Of a DNA stretch of 64,000 nt, positions 1 through 13,018 are shown one piece after another (position 1 is the stretch's first letter; each line of letters opens with the position of its first letter). Source of the DNA: Candidatus Alistipes merdigallinarum (lineage in GTDB: Bacteria; Bacteroidota; Bacteroidia; Bacteroidales; Rikenellaceae); contig DWXH01000032.1 of assembly GCA_019119305.1 (NCBI GenBank), positions 1 through 64,000 on the forward strand. The letters run 5' to 3'. The notes under the pieces were generated by a model. It made no database searches. It worked only from the letters and a program-made list of their open reading frames with translations, and was not told the origin of the DNA. Position numbers and translations under genes: made by a program.

Positions 1-29
1 CTTCGGTGGTTCGAATCCATCTCCGCCCA
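1..29 (+). tRNA. 3' end of a tRNA gene, probably tRNA-Tyr (partial)
   Basis: The window opens inside a tRNA. A 5-bp T-stem (GGTGG/CCATC) flanks the invariant TTCGAAT loop, followed by the 3' acceptor strand TCCGCCC and discriminator A at 29; CCA is not encoded. The anticodon lies outside the window, so identity cannot be read. The CTTC immediately before the T-stem fits the end of a long variable arm. A tRNA-Tyr/tRNA-Gly pair ahead of tuf is common in bacteria, so tRNA-Tyr is inferred; the tRNA tail itself is clear. Confidence 0.7.
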
Positions 30-55
30 CAGAGTAGTGTAAAAGAGCAAACGAT

Positions 56-128
56 GCGGAAGTAGCTCAGTTGGTAGAGCATTAGCCTTCCAAGCTAAGG
101 GTCGCGGGTTCGAGTCTCGTCTTCCGCT
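56..128 (+). tRNA. tRNA-Gly (anticodon UCC)
   Basis: A complete 73-nt cloverleaf can be folded. The acceptor strands GCGGAAG and CTTCCGC pair perfectly, the D-arm is GCTC/GAGC, the anticodon stem is TTAGC/GCTAA with loop CTTCCAA giving anticodon TCC, and the T-arm carries TTCGAGT. The discriminator base is T and CCA is not encoded. It lies 63 bp upstream of tuf and is probably co-transcribed with it. Confidence 0.97.
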
Positions 129-191
129 CAAAATACGGTTAAATACCGACAAAGGATAAACGGAAAACAATTTCCTAAATAGTTTACAGAT

Positions 192-1379
192 ATGGCAAAA
201 GAAAAATTTGACAGATCCAAACCGCATGTGAACATCGGTACGATCGGACACGTTGACCACGGTAAAACGACTTTGACCGCAGCAATTACTACCGTACTTG
301 CAAAACAAGGTCTTTCAGAACTCCGTTCTTTCGACTCGATCGATAATGCTCCTGAGGAAAAAGAGCGTGGTATCACCATCAACACTGCTCACGTTGAGTA
401 CCAGACGGCTAACCGCCACTATGCTCACGTAGACTGCCCGGGTCACGCCGACTATGTGAAAAACATGGTAACAGGTGCCGCTCAGATGGACGGTGCTATC
501 CTCGTAGTTGCCGCAACTGACGGTCCGATGCCTCAGACTAACGAACACGTACTGTTGGCTCGTCAGGTGAACGTGCCGAAAATCGTTGTGTTCTTGAACA
601 AATGCGATATGGTTGACGATCCCGAAATGCTTGACCTGGTTGAGCTCGAGGTTCGTGACTTGTTGAATAAATATGATTTCGATGGCGATAACGCTCCTAT
701 TATTCGTGGTTCAGCACTGGGTGCTTTGAACGGTGAAGCAAAATGGGAAGAAAAAGTCATGGAATTGATGGACGCAGTCGATTCTTATATTCCGCTGCCG
801 CAACGTGATAACGAAAAACCGTTCTTGATGCCTGTTGAGGACGTATTCTCGATCACGGGTCGTGGTACGGTGTTGACTGGTCGTATCGAAACGGGTGTTA
901 TCAAAGTCGGCGATCCCGTAGAGATTATCGGTTTGGCAGAAAAGTCTCTGACTTCAACCTGTACAGGTGTGGAAATGTTCCGCAAACTGTTGGACGAAGG
1001 TGAGGCAGGTGATAACGTAGGTCTGTTGATGCGTGGTATCGACAAGAAAGACGTGAAACGTGGTATGGTTGTGGCTAAACCGGGTTCGATTACCCCGCAC
1101 ACCAAATTCGAAGCTGAGGTTTATATCCTGAAGAAAGAAGAAGGTGGCCGTCACACTCCGTTCCATCACAAATATCGTCCTCAATTCTATCTCCGTACGT
1201 TGGACGTTACCGGTGAGGTAGAACTTCCGGAAGGTGTTGAAATGGTAATGCCGGGCGATAACGTAACGATCACCGTTACCTTGATCTATCCGGTAGCCTT
1301 GAACGTCGGTCTGCGTTTCGCAATCCGTGAAGGTGGCCGTACGGTAGGTGCTGGTCAGATTACCAAGATTATCGAATAA
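192..1379 (+). CDS. tuf: Translation elongation factor Tu
   Basis: EF-Tu is the GTPase that carries aminoacyl-tRNA to the ribosomal A site. The 395-aa protein has normal family length. The P-loop GHVDHGKT is at residues 19-26, the switch region EKERGITI near 55-62, DCPGH near 81-85 and NKCD near 136-139, followed by the two beta-barrel domains and a typical C-terminus. The ATG at 192 is the only sensible start and has no Shine-Dalgarno sequence. It follows tRNA-Gly and precedes tRNA-Trp, secE and nusG, the usual bacterial tRNA-tuf-tRNA-secE arrangement. Confidence 0.99.
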   Translation: MAKEKFDRSKPHVNIGTIGHVDHGKTTLTAAITTVLAKQGLSELRSFDSIDNAPEEKERGITINTAHVEYQTANRHYAHVDCPGHADYVKNMVTGAAQMDGAILVVAATDGPMPQTNEHVLLARQVNVPKIVVFLNKCDMVDDPEMLDLVELEVRDLLNKYDFDGDNAPIIRGSALGALNGEAKWEEKVMELMDAVDSYIPLPQRDNEKPFLMPVEDVFSITGRGTVLTGRIETGVIKVGDPVEIIGLAEKSLTSTCTGVEMFRKLLDEGEAGDNVGLLMRGIDKKDVKRGMVVAKPGSITPHTKFEAEVYILKKEEGGRHTPFHHKYRPQFYLRTLDVTGEVELPEGVEMVMPGDNVTITVTLIYPVALNVGLRFAIREGGRTVGAGQITKIIE

Positions 1380-1396
1380 TACAATCGATGATAAGA

Positions 1397-1421
1397 AAGG
1401 CGGTGAGTTTTTCACCGCCTT
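1397..1421 (+). terminator. Hairpin between tuf and tRNA-Trp
   Basis: A perfect 10-bp inverted repeat (AAGGCGGTGA/TCACCGCCTT) encloses a 5-nt loop 17 bp after the tuf stop codon. No T-tract follows; the tRNA-Trp gene begins five bases later. It may be a weak terminator, or a structure that protects the tuf 3' end and marks the site where tRNA-Trp is cut out of the transcript. Confidence 0.55.
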
Positions 1422-1425
1422 ATAA

Positions 1426-1496
1426 ACGAGTGTAGTTCAAGGGTAGAATAGCGGTCTCCAAAACCGTTGATGGGAGTTCGAATCTCTCCACTCGTG
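1426..1496 (+). tRNA. tRNA-Trp (anticodon CCA)
   Basis: This 71-nt cloverleaf has acceptor strands ACGAGTG/CACTCGT, anticodon stem GCGGT/ACCGT around loop CTCCAAA (anticodon CCA), and a T-loop TTCGAAT. The discriminator is G, as expected for bacterial tRNA-Trp. CCA is not fully encoded (GCAAG follows). It sits between tuf and secE, a common place for tRNA-Trp in bacteria. Confidence 0.97.
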
Positions 1497-1515
1497 CAAG
1501 AAAAACGTTACGAAA

Positions 1516-1707
1516 ATGAGATTTATTAATTACGCTAAAAACGCCTACACCGAACTTGTTCAAAAAGTGTCGTGGCCATCATGGAGTCAGTTGTCAAACT
1601 CTGCGGTAATTGTTATGATTGCTTCCCTATTAATCGCAGTAGTCGTACTTGTGATGGACATTGCATTCGAGAACCTGATGAAGGCAATATATAACATTCT
1701 TTATTAA
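1516..1707 (+). CDS. secE: Preprotein translocase subunit SecE
   Basis: SecE is the small essential subunit that clamps SecY in the SecYEG protein-conducting channel of the inner membrane. The 63-aa protein is the short single-span form. The amphipathic N-terminal helix includes the conserved KVSWPS segment near residues 18-23, and one hydrophobic transmembrane helix covers about residues 29-50. It lies between tRNA-Trp and nusG, its near-universal position, with 25 bp to nusG. Confidence 0.97.
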   Translation: MRFINYAKNAYTELVQKVSWPSWSQLSNSAVIVMIASLLIAVVVLVMDIAFENLMKAIYNILY

Positions 1708-1732
1708 TTCTTATTTAATAGGAGCGATAAAG

Positions 1733-2290
1733 ATGAGCGATAAAGAGCAGAAACAGTGGTACGTCATCCGTGCCATTGGGGGTAAAGAGAAAAAGGTGAA
1801 AGAGTACATCGAGACCGAAGTACAGAACTCTCACCTCGAAGATTATATCTCCCAGGTTCTGATCCCGACCGAAAAAGTCTACGTAATTAAAAACGGGAAA
1901 AAAATCAGTCGGGAAAAGGTCTCTTATCCGGGTTATGTATTGGTGGAAGCAACTTTGGTGGGCGAAATACCGTTTATGCTTCGCAATACGCCTAACGTTC
2001 TGGGCTTCCTGAGCGACACAAAGGCTTCTTCGATGGAGGCTACCCCTCTTCGTCCCCAAGAAGTAAGTCGTATTCTGGGTCGCGTCGACGAACTCAGCGT
2101 TAGCGAAGAGGAGAACGAAGTTCCGTTCTTTGTTGGAGAAACCGTTAAAGTTACCGATGGCCCGTTCTCGAGCTTCACCGGAACGATCGAAGCGGTGGAC
2201 GAAGAGAGAAAGAAACTTACGGTCTCTGTGAAGATATTCGGCCGCAAGACTCCTATGGAGTTGAGCTTCATGCAAGTAGAAAAAGAATAA
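1733..2290 (+). CDS. nusG: Transcription termination/antitermination factor NusG
   Basis: NusG binds RNA polymerase and links it to Rho or to the leading ribosome. The 185-aa protein has an N-terminal NGN domain opening with QWYVIRAIGGKEKKV and a C-terminal KOW domain (VKVTDGPFSSFTG, about residues 137-150). The start ATG at 1733 follows GGAGCGATAAAG, one of the few places here with a recognisable purine-rich ribosome-binding stretch. It is 16 bp upstream of rplK and belongs to the secE-nusG-rplKAJL cluster. Confidence 0.98.
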   Translation: MSDKEQKQWYVIRAIGGKEKKVKEYIETEVQNSHLEDYISQVLIPTEKVYVIKNGKKISREKVSYPGYVLVEATLVGEIPFMLRNTPNVLGFLSDTKASSMEATPLRPQEVSRILGRVDELSVSEEENEVPFFVGETVKVTDGPFSSFTGTIEAVDEERKKLTVSVKIFGRKTPMELSFMQVEKE

Positions 2291-2306
2291 TTAACCAAGG
2301 AAAATT

Positions 2307-2747
2307 ATGGCAAAAGAGGTTGCTGCGTTAATTAAACTGCAGATCAAAGGTGGTGCCGCCAATCCCTCGCCTCCAGTAGGTCCAGCTCTCGGATCGAAAG
2401 GAGTCAACATAATGGACTTCTGCAAGCAGTTCAATGCGAGGACGCAAGATAAGGCGGGCAAGGTACTTCCTGTCATTATCACCGTTTATGGCGATAAGTC
2501 GTTCGACTTTATCATTAAGCAGCCGCCGGTAGCCGTTCAGCTCAAAGAAGCAGCAAAAATCCAATCCGGATCGGCCGAGCCTAACCGTAAAAAGGTGGCA
2601 AAGGTGTCTTGGGATCAGATCAAAGAGATTGCACAGGACAAGATGCCGGATATGAACTGCTTCACTCTTGAGTCCGCAATGCGGATGGTGGCCGGTACAG
2701 CACGTAGCATGGGTATCGATGTCGTGGGTGAATTTCCTAATTTGTAA
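2307..2747 (+). CDS. rplK: 50S ribosomal protein L11
   Basis: L11 forms the base of the L7/L12 stalk with 23S rRNA and takes part in factor-dependent GTP hydrolysis and the stringent response. The 146-aa sequence shows the proline-rich thiostrepton-region segment [14 protein letters not shown] (about residues 20-33) and a C-terminal rRNA-binding domain ending in [13 protein letters not shown]. Length is normal. It is 16 bp upstream of rplA. Confidence 0.98.
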   Translation: MAKEVAALIKLQIKGGAANPSPPVGPALGSKGVNIMDFCKQFNARTQDKAGKVLPVIITVYGDKSFDFIIKQPPVAVQLKEAAKIQSGSAEPNRKKVAKVSWDQIKEIAQDKMPDMNCFTLESAMRMVAGTARSMGIDVVGEFPNL

Positions 2748-2763
2748 TTAAAGAATTACTGAA

Positions 2764-3462
2764 ATGAGTAAGCTGACCAAAAATAGAAAATTAGTACTTG
2801 CTAAGGTTGAACCGAACAAGGTGTACAAGCTCAGCGAGGCGGCAGCTCTTCTAAAGGAGATTACCTTTACGAAATTTGACGCCTCTGTAGATTTGGACGT
2901 TCGTTTGGGTGTTGATCCCCGCAAGTCCAACCAAATGGTGCGTGGCGTTGTGACGCTTCCTCACGGTACGGGTAAATCGGTTCGGGTATTGGTGTTGTGT
3001 ACGCCCGACAAGGAGACCGAAGCCAAAGAGGCCGGAGCCGATTTCGTTGGTCTGGACGAGTATATCGAAAAGATCAAAGGAGGTTGGACCGATGTGGATG
3101 TAATCATAACGACTCCTAATGTGATGGCTAAAGTCGGTGCGCTCGGACGTATTTTGGGTCCGCGCGGCTTGATGCCTAATCCCAAAACCGGTACGGTTAC
3201 GATGGAAGTGGGCAAGGCGGTCAAAGAGGTGAAAGCCGGTAAAATCGATTTCAAAGTCGATAAATTCGGTATCGTTCACTCTTCGGTCGGAAAAGTCCGT
3301 TTCTCTGCTGAACAGATTGTCGATAACGTGAATGAGTTTATGAACATGGTGATCAAACTCAAACCCGCAACGGCAAAAGGTACCTACGTGCAAAGCGTAT
3401 ATCTCTCGACAACGATGAGCCCCGGCTTGCAAATTGATCCCAAGTCGATTGAAACCAAATAA
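2764..3462 (+). CDS. rplA: 50S ribosomal protein L1
   Basis: L1 forms the mobile L1 stalk, which guides release of E-site tRNA; in E. coli it also represses its own operon. The 232-aa protein has the family signature around [22 protein letters not shown] (about residues 123-144) and the C-terminal [10 protein letters not shown] segment. Length matches the family. It lies 11 bp upstream of rplJ. No separate L1 operator-like structure was recognised. Confidence 0.98.
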   Translation: MSKLTKNRKLVLAKVEPNKVYKLSEAAALLKEITFTKFDASVDLDVRLGVDPRKSNQMVRGVVTLPHGTGKSVRVLVLCTPDKETEAKEAGADFVGLDEYIEKIKGGWTDVDVIITTPNVMAKVGALGRILGPRGLMPNPKTGTVTMEVGKAVKEVKAGKIDFKVDKFGIVHSSVGKVRFSAEQIVDNVNEFMNMVIKLKPATAKGTYVQSVYLSTTMSPGLQIDPKSIETK

Positions 3463-3473
3463 TTCGAAAAACG

Positions 3474-3998
3474 ATGAACAGGGAAGAGAAAAAAGTCATT
3501 ATCAATAGTCTGGCCGAGAAACTCAACGAATACGCTCATTTTTACATTACCGATACTTCTGAGTTGAACGCAGAGCAAACCGCAGCATTGCGGAAAAGTT
3601 GCTTTGAACAGGAGGTAAAGCTGGTAGTTGTAAAGAATACGTTGTTTATCAAAGCTCTTGAGCAAGCTGATAAAGTCAAAGAGGAACTGTTGCCCTCGCT
3701 GAAAGGTGAAACGGCTATCATGTTCGCACAAGTGGGTAAGAACCCCGCAAAATTGATCAAGGAATTCCGTAAGACGAATCCTAAACCGATTCTCAAGGCC
3801 GCATGTGTAGAAGATTGTATCTATCTGGGCGATGCAGCAGTCGAAGAGTTGGTTAACATCAAATCGCGCGAAGAGCTTATTGGTGATATCGTCGGGTTGC
3901 TGCAGTCACCGGCCAAAAACGTTATTTCGGCACTGCAGGCTTCAGCCGGACAAAAGATTGCAGGGTTGGTTAAAACCCTCGAGTCAAGAGCCGAATAA
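3474..3998 (+). CDS. rplJ: 50S ribosomal protein L10
   Basis: L10 anchors L7/L12 dimers to the ribosomal stalk. The 174-aa protein has the N-terminal rRNA-binding domain (with VVVKNTLFIKAL) and the C-terminal helix that binds L7/L12. Only 11 bp separate it from rplA, so there is no room for the upstream L10 leader found in many bacteria. A gap of 111 bp follows before rplL. Function is certain from sequence and context. Confidence 0.97.
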   Translation: MNREEKKVIINSLAEKLNEYAHFYITDTSELNAEQTAALRKSCFEQEVKLVVVKNTLFIKALEQADKVKEELLPSLKGETAIMFAQVGKNPAKLIKEFRKTNPKPILKAACVEDCIYLGDAAVEELVNIKSREELIGDIVGLLQSPAKNVISALQASAGQKIAGLVKTLESRAE

Positions 3999-4109
3999 AA
4001 GAGAGGTATCGCACCGAATCGGTATATGTGCTTTCCCCTTATGGAGTCTTGTCTCATAAATATTTAACCGAAACACAAAATTGTCAAACATTTTAAAATT
4101 TATATTACG

Positions 4110-4484
4110 ATGGCCGATATTAAAAAATTAGCTGAGGAGTTGGTTAACTTGACAGTTAAGGAAGTAAACGAACTTGCCAATGTTCTGAAAGAAGAATACG
4201 GAATTGAGCCCGCTGCTGCTGTTGCTGTTGCCGCTGCTCCTGCTGCCGATGGCGCTGCCGCTGCTGCTGAGAAAACATCTTTCGATGTAATTCTGGCTAA
4301 CGCAGGACAAGCTAAACTGCAGGTAGTGAAAGCCGTAAAAGATATTACCGGTCTGGGTCTGAAAGAGGCCAAAGATTTGGTAGACGGCGCTCCCAAAGCA
4401 ATCAAAGAGGGTGTATCCAAAGAAGAAGCAGAACAGATCAAATCGCAGCTTGAAGAGGCTGGTGCAGAAGTTGAAGTTAAGTAA
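4110..4484 (+). CDS. rplL: 50S ribosomal protein L7/L12
   Basis: L7/L12 is the multi-copy stalk protein that recruits translational GTPases. The 124-aa protein has an N-terminal dimerisation domain, an Ala-rich flexible hinge (about residues 31-54) and a conserved C-terminal domain containing [24 protein letters not shown] and EAGAEVEVK. The gene ends 25 bp before a strong terminator-like hairpin, consistent with the need to make several L7/L12 copies per L10 and fewer RNA polymerase subunits. Confidence 0.98.
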   Translation: MADIKKLAEELVNLTVKEVNELANVLKEEYGIEPAAAVAVAAAPAADGAAAAAEKTSFDVILANAGQAKLQVVKAVKDITGLGLKEAKDLVDGAPKAIKEGVSKEEAEQIKSQLEEAGAEVEVK

Positions 4485-4509
4485 TAACGCTTATACTCAG
4501 TACATATCG

Positions 4510-4545
4510 GGTGTAGAGTCTATGGGAATAGACTCTATACCTTTT
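4510..4545 (+). terminator. Terminator/attenuator between rplL and rpoB
   Basis: A 14-bp stem (one G-T pair), arms 4510-4523 and 4528-4541, closes on a GGGA loop and is followed by four Ts. It begins 25 bp after rplL and 212 bp before the rpoB ATG. In E. coli an attenuator at the same place lets only part of the transcription into rpoBC; the same role is inferred here. Confidence 0.8.
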
Positions 4546-4757
4546 CTCATTTAACATAAGTAAAGCCGTTTTTCGGTTTGAGAAACGTTATTTTGCGATA
4601 CTTGGGCACCGTTTTCTCCCTTTTTTATTGATAGAGGCATTTTGACAGGACGAGATCTGTCGGAACCAAGGTGAAACGAAAAGTGTCGCTTTTGAAATCT
4701 AAAGCAGATTCTGCTTTTCTGATCAGTTCTTATCTTCAATTTTAATTATTGGGTACA
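4546..4757 (+). promoter_or_regulatory. Long rpoB leader region with small hairpins
   Basis: This 212-nt segment between the rplL-distal hairpin and the rpoB ATG contains no gene. Small inverted repeats are visible: AAGCCG/CGGTTT with a T-rich loop near 4564-4580, GACAG/CTGTC near 4643-4660, and AAAGCAG/CTGCTTT at 4701-4717 followed by T, C, T. No clear TAnnTTTG promoter element was found. It could modulate rpoB expression, but this is inference. Confidence 0.35.
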
Positions 4758-8576
<3,819 letters not shown>

Positions 8577-8577
8577 T

Positions 8578-8632
8578 GATATTTCGCCGAGGGGGCAAGA
8601 ATAATCAACCCCGTTTTGTAAGCGAAAATATC
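8578..8632 (+). other. Hairpin in the rpoB-rpoC gap
   Basis: A nearly complementary pair, GATATTTCGC (8578-8587) and GCGAAAATATC (8622-8632), encloses a GGGG/CCCC pair (8591-8595 with 8609-8612). It starts just after the rpoB stop and is not followed by a T-tract, so it is more likely an RNA stability or processing structure than a terminator. Confidence 0.4.
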
Positions 8633-8685
8633 GAGCCGGACTCGATGGTTTTACCGAGATGGAGAATAAATAAAAGTTAAAGAAT

Positions 8686-11600
8686 ATGTCATTCAAAAAA
8701 GATAATAAGAATCAAGCCGGATTTTCCAGAATATCCATCGGATTGGCTTCTCCGGAGGAGATTCGCAACAACTCGAGCGGTGAAGTGCTCAAACCCGAAA
8801 CGATCAACTACCGGACCTACAAACCCGAACGTGACGGTCTGTTTTGCGAACGGATCTTCGGACCGGTGAAGGATTATGAATGTCATTGCGGTAAGTATAA
8901 ACGAATCCGTTATAAAGGAATCGTTTGCGACCGATGCGGTGTCGAGGTTACCGAAAAGAAGGTACGCCGTGAACGGATGGGGCATATCTCGTTGGTGGTT
9001 CCTGTCGCTCATATCTGGTATTTCCGTTCCTTACCGTCGAAGATCGGTTATCTGTTGGGTATCCCGACGAAAAAGTTGGAGGCGATTATCTATTATGAAA
9101 GATATGTTGTCATTCAGCCGGGTGCAGCAGCTGCAAGTGGAGTGGCGGAACTCGACCTGCTTGCCGAAAAAGAGTATCTGGATATTCTGAATGCGCTACC
9201 GAAAGGTAACCAGCAGTTGGACAACAGCGATCCCGAAAAATTCATTGCCCAAATGGGGGCCGAAGCGATCCTCACGTTGTTGCAACGAGTAGATTTGGAT
9301 GAGCTTTCCTATTCGCTGCGTCACAAGGCAAGCACGGAGACCTCGCAACAACGGAAAACCGAGGCGCTGAAACGGCTTCATGTCGTGGAGGCTTTCCGTG
9401 AATCCCGTGAGGTCAATAAACCCGAATGGATGATCCTGAAGGAGATTCCCGTGATCCCGCCCGAACTGCGTCCGTTGGTTCCTCTGGATGGAGGACGTTT
9501 TGCAACATCCGACCTGAACGATCTTTACCGTCGTGTGATCATCCGGAACAACCGGTTGAAACGATTGATTGAGATCAAGGCACCGGAGGTGATCCTGCGC
9601 AATGAAAAACGTATGTTGCAGGAGGCCGTCGACTCGCTGTTCGACAACTCGAGAAAGAGCAATGCGGTCAAGACCGAGTCGAACCGTCCGCTGAAGTCGC
9701 TCTCCGATAGTTTGAAAGGGAAACAAGGTCGCTTCCGTCAGAATTTGCTCGGTAAACGTGTCGACTATTCGGCCCGTTCCGTGATCGTCGTAGGTCCCGA
9801 GTTGAAGATGCACGAGATGGGTATTCCGAAGGATATGGCGGCCGAATTATATAAACCGTTCGTGATCCGGAAATTGATCGAACGGGGTATCGTCAAGACT
9901 GTTAAATCGGCTAAGAAGATCATCGATCGGAAAGATCCGGTGATTTGGGATATCCTCGAAAACGTGATCAAGGGTCACCCGGTATTGATGAACCGTGCCC
10001 CGACCCTGCACCGTTTGGGTATCCAGGCCTTCCAGCCTAAATTGATCGAGGGTAAGGCTTTGCAGCTGCACCCGCTGGCTTGTACGGCATTCAACGCCGA
10101 CTTTGATGGTGACCAGATGGCCGTGCACTTGCCGCTGGGGAATGCCGCAATCCTGGAGGCTCAGATTCTGATGTTGGGTTCTCACAACATTTTGAACCCG
10201 GCCAACGGTGCGCCGATTACCGTCCCCTCGCAGGATATGGTGCTCGGATTGTACTACATTACAAAAGAGCGTGCCGGATCATTGGGTGAAGGGCTCTGTT
10301 TCTATGGTCCGGAAGAGGTGATCATCGCTTACAACGAGAAACGGGCCGATCTGCACGCTAAAGTAAAAGTGATGGTCGATACGGTGGACGAGGCCGGGAA
10401 CAAGGAGCGTAAGCTGATCGATACGACTGTCGGTCGGGTGATCTTCAACCAGGTCGTTCCGCCCGAAGTGGGATATATCAACGAAGTGTTGACCAAGAGG
10501 TCTTTGCGTGACATCATCGGTATGGTGATGAAAAAGGCCGGAGCCGATCGTACGGCAGCCTTCTTGGACGATATCAAGAGCATGGGATATCAGATGGCAT
10601 TCAAGGGCGGATTATCCTTCAATTTGGATGCAGTGATCATTCCGGAAGAAAAGGGCGCTTTGGTACAGGAAGGGTACGACCGCGTTGAAGAGGTGATGGA
10701 GAGCTACAATATGGGTCTGATCACCAATAATGAACGATACAATCAGATCATCGATATCTGGACGAACATCAATATGAAGCTGACCAAAACGGTGCTCGAT
10801 CATCTGACCAAAGATATGCAGGGTTTCAATCCGGTATATATGATGTTGGATTCCGGGGCCCGTGGTTCTAAGGAGCAGATCCGTCAGCTCTCCGGAATGC
10901 GTGGATTGATGGCGAAACCGCAAAAGTCAGGAGCCGAAGGCGGACAGGTCATTGAGAACCCGATTCTTTCGAACTTCAAGGAGGGGCTTTCGGTGTTGGA
11001 GTACTTCGTCTCGACGCACGGTGCCCGTAAAGGTTTGGCCGATACTGCATTGAAGACAGCCGATGCCGGTTATCTGACCCGTCGTTTGGTTGATGTCGCT
11101 CAAGATGTGATTATCTGTGAGGAAGACTGTGGAACACTCCGCGGTTTGACGGCGACGGCGATCAAAAGAAACGAGGATGTGGTGCAGACGTTGTATGAGC
11201 GTATCCTAGGACGTACGACGGTGCACGATGTTTACGATCCGCATACGGGAGAGCTGATCGTGGCTGCCGGAGAGGAAATAACCGAATCGATAGCAGAGGC
11301 GATCGACGCTGCACATATCGAATCGGTGGAAATCCGTTCGGTACTCACCTGTGAATCCCGTCATGGTGTCTGTGCGAAATGTTATGGACGTAACTTGGCG
11401 ACCGGACGTATGGTCCAGAAGGGCGAAGTTGTCGGTGTGATTGCCGCACAGTCGATCGGTGAGCCGGGTACTCAGTTGACCCTGCGTACGTTCCACGTCG
11501 GTGGTGTGGCTGGCGGTGTCGCTACGGATAACAGTGTAGTTTCCCGTTATGAGGGCCGTCTCGAAATCGACGATCTCCGCGTGATCAAAAGCGAAGCGAA

Positions 11601-12936
11601 TGGCAAAGAGGTACAGACCGTTATCAGCCGGTTGTCGGAGTTACGTATCGTGGATGTCAATACCGATATTGTACTCTATACTCACAACCTGCCTTATGGC
11701 TCAACACTATATTTCAACGATGGAGACCTGGTGAAGAAGGGCGATCTGGTTTGCGAATGGGATCCGTACAATGCGGTGATTATCTCCGAATACGATGGTA
11801 AGGTGGCATTCGAGAATGTGATCGAAGGGGTTACTTACCGGGATGAATTCGACGAACAGACCGGTTTCCGCGAAAAGGTGATTACCGAGTCGCGTGACAA
11901 GACAAAGAACCCTGTTATCAAGATTTTGGACAGTAACGGGGAGGAACAGAAACAGTATAACTTGCCGGTAGGTGCCCATATTGTTGTAAAAGAGGAGGAG
12001 GCGATCAAAGCCGGTGAGATTTTGATCAAGATTCCGAGAGCCGTAGGAAAAGCGGGCGATATCACGGGAGGTCTTCCTCGTGTTACTGAGTTGTTCGAGG
12101 CGCGTAACCCGTCGAATCCGGCTGTCGTTTCGGAGATCGATGGCGAGGTTTCGTTCGGGAAGATCAAACGTGGTAACCGAGAAATTGTGATTACCTCGAA
12201 ATCGGGCGATACGAAACGTTATTTGGTTCCGCTGTCGCGTCAGATATTGGTACAGGAGAATGACTATGTACGGGCCGGTATGCCTTTGTCTGACGGAGCT
12301 GTAACTCCGAGCGATATTTTGGCCATTCAAGGTCCGACCAAAGTTCAGGAATATATTGTCAATGAGGTTCAGGAGGTGTACCGGATGCAGGGTGTGAAGA
12401 TCAACGACAAACATTTTGAGGTTATCGTGCGCCAGATGATGAACAAGGTGAAGATCGAAGATCCGGGCGATACGCGCTTTATGGAGGAACAGATCGTCGA
12501 CAAATGGGAGTTCATGAATGTCAACGATGAATTGTATGACAAGGTGGTGGTAACCGATGCAGGCGATTCGGAAGTGATGCGGCCCGGTATGATTATTACC
12601 TTGCGTAAATTGCGTGACGAGAATTCCATATTGAAGCGGAAAGATTTGAAACTCGTTCAGGTTCGCGATGTCGTTCCTGCAACCTCGAATCAGGTACTTC
12701 AGGGTATCACTCGGGCTGCCTTGCAAACGAGCAGTTTCATGTCGGCCGCTTCATTCCAGGAAACGACTAAGGTATTGAACGAAGCTGCTATTCTTGGCAA
12801 AGTCGATCCGTTGGAAAACCTGAAGGAGAATGTGATCTGTGGCCATCTGATTCCAGCCGGTACCGGACAGCGTGAGTTCAATTCGATACTGGTCGGAGCG
12901 AAAGATGAATACGACAGTATGGTTTCAGGGAAGTAG
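8686..12936 (+). CDS. rpoC: DNA-directed RNA polymerase subunit beta'
   Basis: RpoC carries the catalytic magnesium site of RNA polymerase. The 1416-aa protein shows the N-terminal zinc ribbon (Cys at about residues 66, 68, 81 and 84), the absolutely conserved NADFDGDQM motif near residues 466-474 whose three Asp residues bind magnesium, the bridge/trigger region ([15 protein letters not shown]), and a second zinc site (CEEDCGT with [11 protein letters not shown]). The insert between the trigger-loop halves and the C-terminal sequence are normal for Bacteroidota. It ends 25 bp before a strong terminator. Confidence 0.99.
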   Translation: MSFKKDNKNQAGFSRISIGLASPEEIRNNSSGEVLKPETINYRTYKPERDGLFCERIFGPVKDYECHCGKYKRIRYKGIVCDRCGVEVTEKKVRRERMGHISLVVPVAHIWYFRSLPSKIGYLLGIPTKKLEAIIYYERYVVIQPGAAAASGVAELDLLAEKEYLDILNALPKGNQQLDNSDPEKFIAQMGAEAILTLLQRVDLDELSYSLRHKASTETSQQRKTEALKRLHVVEAFRESREVNKPEWMILKEIPVIPPELRPLVPLDGGRFATSDLNDLYRRVIIRNNRLKRLIEIKAPEVILRNEKRMLQEAVDSLFDNSRKSNAVKTESNRPLKSLSDSLKGKQGRFRQNLLGKRVDYSARSVIVVGPELKMHEMGIPKDMAAELYKPFVIRKLIERGIVKTVKSAKKIIDRKDPVIWDILENVIKGHPVLMNRAPTLHRLGIQAFQPKLIEGKALQLHPLACTAFNADFDGDQMAVHLPLGNAAILEAQILMLGSHNILNPANGAPITVPSQDMVLGLYYITKERAGSLGEGLCFYGPEEVIIAYNEKRADLHAKVKVMVDTVDEAGNKERKLIDTTVGRVIFNQVVPPEVGYINEVLTKRSLRDIIGMVMKKAGADRTAAFLDDIKSMGYQMAFKGGLSFNLDAVIIPEEKGALVQEGYDRVEEVMESYNMGLITNNERYNQIIDIWTNINMKLTKTVLDHLTKDMQGFNPVYMMLDSGARGSKEQIRQLSGMRGLMAKPQKSGAEGGQVIENPILSNFKEGLSVLEYFVSTHGARKGLADTALKTADAGYLTRRLVDVAQDVIICEEDCGTLRGLTATAIKRNEDVVQTLYERILGRTTVHDVYDPHTGELIVAAGEEITESIAEAIDAAHIESVEIRSVLTCESRHGVCAKCYGRNLATGRMVQKGEVVGVIAAQSIGEPGTQLTLRTFHVGGVAGGVATDNSVVSRYEGRLEIDDLRVIKSEANGKEVQTVISRLSELRIVDVNTDIVLYTHNLPYGSTLYFNDGDLVKKGDLVCEWDPYNAVIISEYDGKVAFENVIEGVTYRDEFDEQTGFREKVITESRDKTKNPVIKILDSNGEEQKQYNLPVGAHIVVKEEEAIKAGEILIKIPRAVGKAGDITGGLPRVTELFEARNPSNPAVVSEIDGEVSFGKIKRGNREIVITSKSGDTKRYLVPLSRQILVQENDYVRAGMPLSDGAVTPSDILAIQGPTKVQEYIVNEVQEVYRMQGVKINDKHFEVIVRQMMNKVKIEDPGDTRFMEEQIVDKWEFMNVNDELYDKVVVTDAGDSEVMRPGMIITLRKLRDENSILKRKDLKLVQVRDVVPATSNQVLQGITRAALQTSSFMSAASFQETTKVLNEAAILGKVDPLENLKENVICGHLIPAGTGQREFNSILVGAKDEYDSMVSGK

Positions 12937-12958
12937 TCGAGTCAGTAAGATAAGATAG

Positions 12959-12998
12959 AAAGAGAGCGCCGGATGTGTGTCGTCCGGCGCTCTCTTTT
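12959..12998 (+). terminator. Intrinsic terminator after rpoC
   Basis: A GC-rich stem of about 15 bp (AAAGAGAGCGCCGGA with TCCGGCGCTCTCTTT) encloses a 9-nt loop and ends in TTTT. The left arm starts with AAAG, so the reverse transcript also ends in Ts. It lies between the convergent rpoC and GH32-like genes and probably serves both strands. Confidence 0.92.
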
Positions 12999-13018
12999 GT
13001 GAAAAGCGTATATATGAA

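Noticed and set aside
954..1415. 153-aa minus-strand frame across tuf
   Set aside because: Antisense shadow of tuf with no start context and no family resemblance.
11707..12726. 339-aa minus-strand frame inside rpoC
   Set aside because: Long only because of rpoC codon composition; shows no domain and has no promoter.
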